A stretch of DNA of 64,000 nucleotides from Sitta carolinensis (taxonomy: Eukaryota; Chordata; Aves; Passeriformes; Sittidae), in assembly GCA_032173965.1 (NCBI GenBank), contig CM063283.1, positions 116,287,655 through 116,351,654 of the forward strand. The letters run 5' to 3'. Made by a program: the position numbers and the translations under genes. This document shows positions 57,001 to 64,000 of the stretch, piece after piece; the first letter of the stretch is position 1; every line of letters begins with the position of its first letter. The notes under the pieces are model-generated. The model was not told where the DNA came from and ran no database searches. It saw nothing but the letters and a program-made list of their open reading frames with translations.

Positions 57001-59082
57001 GTTTGCCCACCCCCCTAGGCTGAATTCATGCTGATGCCGTAAGAAATCAGTGTAGTTTGTGCCTGCAAAGGTCTTCTCGATTGATCAAGAGGAGATGACT
57101 TTTGATTTGTATTTTTTATCATTGTTTCTTTCATCTGTACTCCCGCCTTGCATAAGCCTTAGCTGGTTTGCTCTGGCCCTGCAGAATAGTCCTCTCTGTT
57201 GCTGTCTGATACAAGCTTTGATGCAAGGAGTACTTTTTGTCTTCAAAATTCACTAAAATCCCCTTCTGTGCACTTCAACTAGTTCTTTGACTTTTCAGAC
57301 AAACCGGTCACCTACAGTTCCAGCAGAGCCCAGCCAGAGGCTGTTGTTTGTAGCACCTCATTAGGAGAGGACATCTTTGCGTTCTCCAAGTAGGGGTGGA
57401 GATTTACATTGGGAATAAATGCAACCAAAGTGTCCTGCCAAGGGAAATTCCAGGGAGCTGTAGTGGCCCTGGCCAGGGCTCCTCGTGCAGCATCCTGCAA
57501 TATTCATGGCACAGGAATTTGTGGGCGGCTTTGTGCATGGAACCTTTGCATTCAGCTCCACTCCCAGAGTGCCATTGCAATATTGGGTGCAGCCGAGCGA
57601 AGTTCCAGTGACTGGAGTAGGGTTTAGTTGCCCTTGATCCTTGCAGGGGATGAAAGGCAGGTGCCCTTGGTCTGCCAGTCATGACAGTCTGCAGCAAAAG
57701 CTGCTCCAAGTGTGCCCTTTTCCTGGCCCTTTGGGATTCTTTGGCCAGGTGGGAACCCGGGCTGCTTGCCTTGTTCTCGTGTTCACTTTGCATTTTCTCT
57801 GCAGGGAGTGCAGGAGCAGGGAAGTTAGGTAGGGAAGTTGTGGCAGCAGAAAGACTGCTAAGCATAGACAGTAAGGGCTTTTTTTTCTACACAGTGCCAT
57901 GTAACTGAAGGCTTGTTTGGGGATTTCCCATTCTGTTCCTGCCTGGTTTTGTGAGAGCTGCGAGCGCATTTCTATTTTGAGACTGCCAAAAACAGTCAAT
58001 GATACTGAAAATAATCCCTTTTCCTTCATTTTTTCTTCATTTCATGAATCACCCTGTCAGATTTTTGTAAGCAGCAGTTCCTTTTAGAGTTGCTGGTGTT
58101 GTACAGAGAGTGAACGTAGAACAAAGGGGTGGTGATAGCTTCCTTTTATTTTGTGTGTGGAGAGGAGCAAAGGCACAGATTCCTCCCGTGTAATTGCAGT
58201 CGTTTAATGGAGGTGCCAGAGGCAGGAAGCTGGGCAAGGTTTCCTCTCCTGTTGAGAGTTAGGGGCAGGGAGTTGAGCCAGGGGGTCACTCGGATTCCTT
58301 CCTCTCCTCCTCTGCCTCCTCCTTTCTTGCTTGTAGAGCTGGAGCACAGGGCCACCGAGTTTGGGAGCCTGAGGTCAGGGCCTGAATTCAGAGAGCAGGA
58401 AAGTGGGGAACATTTCTGGATATGTCCAAGCCTGGCTCTTGGTTGTGATCCATATCTGTGTCTACCTCAGCACCCCCAACAACTTGCTCTTGTCTCTGGA
58501 CCCTGCTGTGGTCACAGCCCACTGCTCATTGATGTGGCTGTTCATCCATCTGCTGGCTTTAGCCTGATTCAGGTTTAGTTTAGCAATGATTTTCCTTTAT
58601 GTTAGATCAGTAGGTTTCTAAAACTCCCCTACTGGCTGTTTTTAAGGCATTTTTTTCCTGCCCGTGGTGCTATAAAGATGTACAGTCCTCTGACAGCAGC
58701 ATAAGCTGCTTTCCAAAAGTTACAGCAGTAAGGTTTTCTTGTCCACTATGCAGTTGAGGTGCCCCTAGTGAGTGGGAATAAGTGAACTCAGAGGGTGAGG
58801 AGAGTGACAGACACTTCTTTTCCTCAACCTGCTCTTCTTCATTTCTTTCCCCAAGGAAGGAATTGTGACGTTAGGATACAAGAAGTTGTGCATCTCTTGG
58901 GGTTTTGTGTTTTAGGTGTTTTGAGGTTTATTTACACACCTGCCCCTTTGTTTCCTGCTCAGGTTTTCCGTGTCAGCGGAGTGTTTGATTGCTCATGGAA
59001 GGAACTTTCCGTTTGGCTGGAACACTTGGATAAGGCACAAGGAGACCAAAGGGAAGCAGCGATGCTGCAGTTTTTGGAAATG
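54092..59082 (+). CDS. URB1: URB1, four open exons for an earlier part of the protein (partial gene)
   Basis: Exons, all with AG/GT boundaries and mutually consistent phases: 54092-54214 (SDDAETWLLKAGLLQV, CLYQKVVPH), 55687-55790 (LLQHRVLNVALELAANQF), 56630-56749 (EKSVFYLLMQLFVTSPHSRL), 58963-59082 (VFDCSWKELSVWLEHLD). All four correspond to one continuous stretch of human URB1, roughly residues 570-740, in the right order with no stop or frameshift. In a normal gene the next coding exons would be followed by the one now at 38982, which lies 20 kb upstream on the same strand. At least one intervening exon is not found after 59082, nor before 38982. Exons for residues 1 to about 570 are absent. 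This may be a truncated duplicate, an inverted-order rearrangement product or a misassembled true gene. The reading frame itself is intact. Confidence 0.83.
54840..55110 (+). mobile_element. CR1 ORF2 fragment in a URB1 intron
   Basis: The 166-codon + frame beginning at 54846 contains RQKRGQVAWEEYREVV, KAEAQLELSVARVV and SKRKPRAAEGPL. In spacing and sequence these match the endonuclease/RT linker of avian CR1 ORF2 (the GQVTWEEYRD…KAKAQLEL…SKRK region). It is therefore transposon-derived and not a host exon. Confidence 0.8.
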
Positions 59083-61900
59083 GTAACAGTGTTCCAATTA
59101 GCTGGATAAACAATGCGCAGAACAGTGTTAGTGGAAACTAGAGATTTTGCTGCTGTTGCTGAAAAACTTGTTGGAGATAGGGAAGGAATTCTGAAAAAAA
59201 GATTGTTTATCCAGAGGTGGCATTCTTCTTGTCTGGAATGGGAGGACAGCAGAATGGCTTGTAGGAAAATGAAATCCAAAGAGATCAGTTGTTACTCCAG
59301 CACCGTTGGTATAAGGGTAGAGTGTTGGATGTGTGGGTGGCTTTTCTGTCCTCTTTAGGTGCCAAACTGATCAGCCCTCAGTAACTTGTGATCTCTTACA
59401 AGGAAAGCTGGCACTTGCTGTTACTCTTCAGGCTGTTGAATGGCCAGTGCTTGATTTGCAGGGCAGTCTCCCCAGGGACTCAGTGTGTGGTAGCACTCCA
59501 GATGCCAAATTGCAGGGGACTTTCTTCCATGAGCGTCCCCTGCAGAGCAGGAGCCGTTGACAGAATCCCACAGAGGCGATGTGGAAGTTGTGCTCCTCAA
59601 ACCCGCCCAGCTCAATACCCAGCTAGCACGAAATCCGTGAGAGTTTCTTGGAAACAAGCCCAAGTTTCAACCCTTTTGACGTGGATACCTCACTTTAAGC
59701 CACATGTGCCTAACCTCACGACTTGAGGAGCACGATAAGAAGACTGAGCAAATTGTGAAGCCTTTGCTAAGTATGAAATTGTCAGAACCTGAAAAGAATC
59801 TAGGTGTGGCCAGAGCAGATGATGGGTGGCATTTGCTGACGGTCCTTGTAGAGCCTTTAGGACGGACTCCATTCACTACTGGTAAATCTGTATCCCTGCG
59901 AGAGGCATTCCAGGCTTAGAGCCAGATGTTGGCACCTAGTCTGCTGGAGAGCTGGGAATGTCCCAAGAAATTTGGAGAGCTGTCGTTGCGTTGAAGGCTA
60001 ACAAGAGATTTTTCAAAAGAACCTTAAAGCAACTTCTGGTGGTGTGGAGCCTGACATGAGAGAGCCTTGTGTGCAGGATCACTCTCCCAGTAGTTGATTC
60101 AAGATTATTATCAAGTGCTTGGAAAGGATTAATTAGTCAGGACTTCTCTGAGCCTGTCTAGACGGAGCATTGAAAGGCAGCAATGCTGTGATTTTCTGTG
60201 TTGCAGTTACCTGTATGCTTTACAAAGGGGTTTTTGTTTGGTTTTTTTTGGAGGAATTTAACAAGCTGCCTGGTTCCTGAGTGTCACCTTCTCCCTGTTG
60301 GCTTCTGATGTCTTGCACGGTGTTTGGTGCTCGCTGAGGAAAAAATAAGTCTGAGGTTGGGCAGAGAGCAAGTTCTACCTATCTTTAGCTCTGATAAGCA
60401 TCTTGTGAAAGCTTTCCATCCTGGTTGTCAAGGTCCTTTGAACAAGCTGTGTGTCAGACACAAAATGAAACTGGGGTGCTTTTCTAGTGACTACTTGCTG
60501 TTTTATGTTAGTTGTTGAACACAGTCTCCAGAGGCAGCAGGATGGAAACTATTGTCTTGATCTTTACTGTCCTCATTTTAGGCCATATTGGCCATACTGC
60601 ATCGGTACACTTTTCCTGTATTATTCCTATTCCAGCATCTTTACCTTTTAGCTTGACACCTGAAGAAGTACTCAAGATGTTCTCATCCGTCTTCCTTCTC
60701 AGCTTTGGTCATGCCTGCTTTCCACGTGCCATTCTCTTGGACTTGTATAGGGGGAGTATTAGACCCTCCTCACGTGACCCCAGTAGTTCTTTAGGTTCCA
60801 ACTTCTGAAAGCATATCGAGTTGGAGAATTCATCTTTGGGAGAGTTATCTCCAGTTTCACTCATGCTGTTCCTGTCTTGGCTTACATTGCATGTCCCTGT
60901 CCCGTGCCACTTCAGCTCGGAGCTGCCCTGCCCAGCACGCAGTCAGGCTGAGGTAGATCAGTTACAGGACTGTGCAGTTCCTCTCTTTTCTGTGGGGTTT
61001 TGGCTGGAACCTTTATGGGCCCAGTGTGGGCATTCCTCCTAGCTGTCAGACAAGCACACGTTGACCCCTCCTGTTGTCTCGCAGGTCCTCGACGGGGATT
61101 CGTATCTCTACGGTCACCGATGGCACTGCTGTTCCTGACCTCTCCTGCTCGACGTCGAGGAGCGGCAGGCAGCAGCTGTGTTGGAGCCTCCTCTGCAGCG
61201 CAGTCTTTCAAATCAGGGTGCAGTCAGTGTGTAAGCTGGAGAGTGTGTGACTGTCTGTGTCTGCCTGGGTCTGCGTGCTGACTGGTTCTAACCGTGTGTG
61301 TGTGTGGCTTTTGCCATTCAGGTTTTTGAAAGGATATTGAAATTTAGAATACAAAATCCCCAGCCAGGGCTTTTTTGTTCTTTTCCCCCCGGCTGGATTT
61401 TTCTTTCCTGGGTCACGGTCAGTGTGAGAGGTGACGTTCATTGCCTGAGTTTGGCTGTGCCCGTCCCTGGACCGGGGTTTTGGTCAGGCAGGAGGGTTTT
61501 TGAGGAGGCTCCTGGGAGCCGGGTTCCTGAGGAGCACTGCAAATGTCTGCTGAGGGCCGGGAGTTAGTCGAGAGCGAGGGTGGGTTTGCATGGAAGCTGA
61601 AGCAAGTGCCTGGTGGGTGAGTGTTATGTTTTCTGTGTGCTGCTTTTGGTTTGGGTTCCTAGTAGCAACAAAATATAATTTCTGCAACAGAAAAATGTTT
61701 CTCTTGTGTTCGTGAGTGTTTGGCATGTATTGCCCTGTCTGTAATTTGGACTTCTACCAGTGTATATGTGGAGTGTGTTTACTCTTCCATGTGTGTCTGT
61801 ACTTGCATTTGTAGAAATTGTTTCCCTGTGTTTTGCTGAAGTGTGAATAAAGTTCATTCAATAAAATTGAACCACCCCTAATAAAGGTTATCCCCCCCCA
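59083..61900. other. Mostly non-coding; no further URB1 exon identified with confidence
   Basis: Apart from the candidate at 60636-60773, no exon with convincing boundaries was found. Two TG-rich patches (about 61210-61310 and 61620-61850) produce Thr/His-rich minus frames. An AATAAA occurs at 61846-61851 and another near 61860. Confidence 0.4.
60636..60773 (+). CDS. Unassigned exon candidate
   Basis: A 138-base segment with a pyrimidine-rich acceptor (ATTATTCCTATTCCAG) and a GTGACC donor. It is open in one frame and reads SLPFSLTPEEVLKMF, then LLSFGHACFPRAILLDLYRG. Its helical, Leu-rich character would fit a HEAT-repeat protein such as URB1, but I could not match it to a remembered segment. 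It could also be chance. Confidence 0.35.
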
Positions 61901-62049
61901 AGTGACTCCTGTCTTTATTTGGTATGGTTTTGTCATTATTTTCACCAGACTTCTTGCTTTGCTTCTTGCTTTACTTTTCAAGGTCTCGTTGGACCCTTTT
62001 GTCTCCCCCTTTTCACTCTAACTCTTTCTACTCTTCTCTCTGCTCTTTC

Positions 62050-62435
62050 TCTTTACCGACCCCAACCCCCCCCCCCCCCAGGACCTTTGAGAGACCCCCA
62101 AGACCCCACTCGAGTCTCCTTAAACCCGGTAACCCCCCTTCAAACGCCCCCCCCGGACCCCTCAAACCATGCTCAGACCCCCAAAAACCCTTCCAGGATC
62201 CCCTCAGAACCTGATAACCCACCCCCAACTCCCCAACTCAACGTTCCCACCCATTCCCCCCTCCCCAGAGCACAGCACCCCCCCAAGTCCCCCCTTACCT
62301 TGGAGGCTCTGGCCACTACCAGCCCCAAACCTGTCCAGACACCCATAACCCCCACCCAAATCCTGCTCAGAGCACCCCAGGACGCCCCCAAACCCCCTCT
62401 GGACACGACCCCCCTCCCCCACGTTATTGTGACGC
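62050..62435. repeat. C-rich degenerate satellite, left part
   Basis: Strand-asymmetric C/A-rich sequence made of imperfect units such as CCCCTCAAACCATGCTCAGACCC and CCAGGATCCCCTCAGAACC. It resumes after the LTR-like repeat, at about 62.72-63.0 and 63.4-64.0 kb. The Pro/Thr-rich + frame (61919-62500) and the Gly-rich minus frames come from this composition. Confidence 0.75.
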
Positions 62436-62436
62436 A

Positions 62437-62718
62437 GATAGAAACACACAGCAACACACACAATAGGTGTTCAGGCAGAGAAGAAGAAGGAAGATCTTAG
62501 TTTGTTGTTGACCTCGTATATATAAGTTTCTGAACAGTGATCAGAGATTGGACAGAGAAGTTACCACCTCTCTATCTTAACTGGTCATTTGAGAAGTTTA
62601 TCAGGTGATATCTTTTACAAAGGAATGCAAACATGATTCTTGTTTGTCTTACAATTCATGAGGACTGACTCTACTATACTAAAACAAATCAGAAGGCTTA
62701 TTTTCAGGGACAACACCC
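62437..62718 (-). mobile_element. LTR-like repeat, copy 2
   Basis: The second copy of the repeat at 36945-37215, same orientation, roughly 80% similar by eye. On the minus strand it begins near TGTCCCTGAAAATAAGCC and ends near the GT-rich TGTGTGTTGCTGTGTGTTTC. It interrupts the C-rich satellite. Confidence 0.65.
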
Positions 62719-62719
62719 C

Positions 62720-63000
62720 CCACACACCCCATACCCCCCCCCCCTTAAATCCTCCAGGACCCCTCTAAACCACGCTCAGAACACCATTAACTCTTTCAGG
62801 ACCCCATACCTCCCACCCTAAACCCCTCGAATTGCCCTTACCGCCCTCTCCCTGACCGTTACCCCCCTGCCCAAACTCCCCCAGGATCCCCCAAACCCCC
62901 GCTGGAGCCCCTAAACTCCCCTAGGGCTCCTTCAGGATCCCCCTAACCACCCCCGGACCCTCTAACGCGTGTCCCCAAATCCCCATAACCGCCCCCTCCC
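62720..63000. repeat. C-rich degenerate satellite, middle part
   Basis: Units such as GGACCCCTCTAAACCACGC, TCAGAACACCATTAACTCTT and CCAGGACCCCATACCTCCC. Close copies of these phrases recur at about 63800-63880, showing that the two parts belong to one satellite family. Confidence 0.8.
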
Positions 63001-63039
63001 CGACAAGCCCACCCGCCGGACCCCCGCAAACCCCCCAGT

Positions 63040-63390
63040 CCCCGCCGTGCACCGTGGGGCGGCCGCTGCTCTGACGATGGGCAGGGGACAAAAAATGGGG
63101 GGGGGGGGGGGGGGGGGCAGCGGCCGCCGCGGGGTCCCCGCCGCGGGGAGTTACGCAATTTGCGTAGCCGGTGCTATTCACGAAAGCGCCGACTTACGCA
63201 ATTTGCGTAACGCGGCGTCTCCCCCCGAACTGGGAGCCCCAAATCCCCGAAATTCGCCCCAAATCCGCCGCTTCCCCCCAGATCCCCGTTACCGCCCCTT
63301 CCCCGGCTCTCAGCCAATCGGGAGCCAGACGCTGAGCGCCGGCCAATCAGAGCACGAGAGGGCGGAGCTTGCGTGAGGGGGCGCCTGGAT
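63040..63390. promoter_or_regulatory. CpG island with two CCAAT boxes and paired near-palindromes
   Basis: CCAAT (NF-Y type) at 63314-63318 and 63343-63347, with flanks CAGCCAATCGG and GGCCAATCAGA, 29 bases apart. A GC-box-like GGGCGGAGC follows at 63360-63368. Upstream, TTACGCAATTTGCGTA occurs at 63151-63166 and again, extended to TTACGCAATTTGCGTAA, at 63194-63210. Each is an inverted pair of TTACGCAA half-sites of C/EBP or PAR-bZIP type. A poly-G run lies at about 63098-63117. This looks like a housekeeping-type promoter. Its transcript is not identified and may lie beyond the window. Confidence 0.6.
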
Positions 63391-63409
63391 CGAATCCCAA
63401 AACCTCCGG

Positions 63410-64000
63410 AATTCACCCCAAATCCGCCCCAAATCCACCAAATCGACCTAAACTCCGACGCTTCTCCCCCAGATCCCCCTTACAGGGCTGGCTGCGGCCG
63501 CTACCGGCCACAAAACCCGCCGGCTCCCCCTAGCGCTGCTCCCAAATTACCCTCATCCCGCTTCTCCGACCCTTGTCCACCCCAAACCCCCACAGGACCG
63601 CTTCGGGACCCCCCCAAACCCCACTCGGGACGCCCCAACCCTCCCAAAGACCCTCAGGATCCCCCTAAACCCCACTCAGGATGCCCCTAACCCCCCAAAT
63701 CGCCATTCTCTTTCCCTCCCCGCCCCAAAACCCCCTACCCAAACACCCCCAAACGCCCATTGGACACCCACAACCCCCCCTAGAATCCTCCAGGATCCCC
63801 CGAACCACGCACAGAACACCATTAACTCTTCCAGGACCCCCTCAGGACCCCATAACCCCCCTTCCCAAACCCCTCAACTCGCCCTTACCGCCCTCTCCCT
63901 GACTTACCCCCTCGCCCAAACTCCCTCAGGATCCCCCAAACCCTCTCAGGACTCCTCTTAGCACCCACCCTGGAGCCCCGAAACACCCCCAGGACCCTCT
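63410..64000. repeat. C-rich degenerate satellite, right part
   Basis: Units such as CCCCCTAAACCCCACTCAGG, ATGCCCCTAACCCCCC and AGGATCCCCCGAACCACGCA run to the end of the window. The phrases ACAGAACACCATTAACTC and AACTCGCCCTTACCGCCCTC are shared with 62.75-62.87 kb. Confidence 0.8.

Noticed and set aside
61919..62500. 193-codon Pro/Thr-rich plus frame
   Set aside because: Runs through the C-rich satellite and into the LTR-like repeat. The composition alone explains the opening.
1..64000. Germline-restricted-chromosome origin
   Set aside because: A songbird with rearranged, partly decayed gene fragments invites the idea, but neither LCMT2 nor URB1 is known to me as a gene of that chromosome and the sequence itself cannot show it.
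1..64000. CRISPR arrays, bacterial operons, phage or plasmid features, rRNA or intact tRNA genes
   Set aside because: None were found. The only tRNA-like sequence is the SINE head at 2323-2400, which has mutated boxes and a CR1 tail.

Overview
The window looks like a songbird (passerine) nuclear genome. It is littered with CR1 LINE fragments, many ending in the CR1-type ATTCTGTGATTCTATG tail. It holds a SINE-like element with a tRNA-type A/B box head and a CR1-like tail that resembles the passerine TguSINE1 family. It also has retroviral LTR-like pieces, no LINE-1 or Alu-type repeats, and vertebrate spliced genes with long introns. Nothing bacterial, plasmid-like or CRISPR-like was seen.

Layout. 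(1) 1-13.0 kb: gene-poor, with a CA-rich simple repeat and CR1/SINE debris. (2) 13.0-33.1 kb: a CpG-rich promoter with minisatellites on both sides of exon 1, then the + strand gene LCMT2/TYW4 (wybutosine-synthesising protein 4: methyltransferase plus Kelch domains). I could trace it through 14 exons with consistent splice phases. It carries one apparent 1-nt deletion in exon 12. Intron 8 contains two antisense exon-like segments of an unidentified gene. (3) 33.1-35.7 kb: a CR1 block, then a compact TATA-driven two-exon open reading frame for an unrecognised single-pass membrane protein. (4) 36.9-62.7 kb: a structurally odd block bounded by two copies of the same LTR-like repeat in the same orientation. 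Inside it are URB1 (NPA1 homologue, 60S ribosome biogenesis) exons in the wrong order. Exons for the more C-terminal part lie first (39.0-46.8 kb) and carry in-frame stops. Exons for the more N-terminal part lie afterwards (54.1-59.1 kb) and are open. Between them sit an AT-rich block (49.3-50.2 kb) and a GC-rich tandem array of about nine 269-bp units (50.4-52.7 kb), each carrying YY1-like and E2F-like motifs, followed by a CpG-rich stretch with a splice donor. (5) 62-64 kb: C-rich degenerate satellite surrounding a CpG promoter-like island with two CCAAT boxes and two copies of a near-palindrome.

LCMT2/TYW4 would act on position 37 of tRNA-Phe and URB1 in nucleolar 60S assembly, so both loci concern the translation machinery. 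Nothing in the sequence shows that they are co-regulated. All identifications come from reading translations and splice signals by eye. Family names rest on remembered similarity to human proteins, not on a search.
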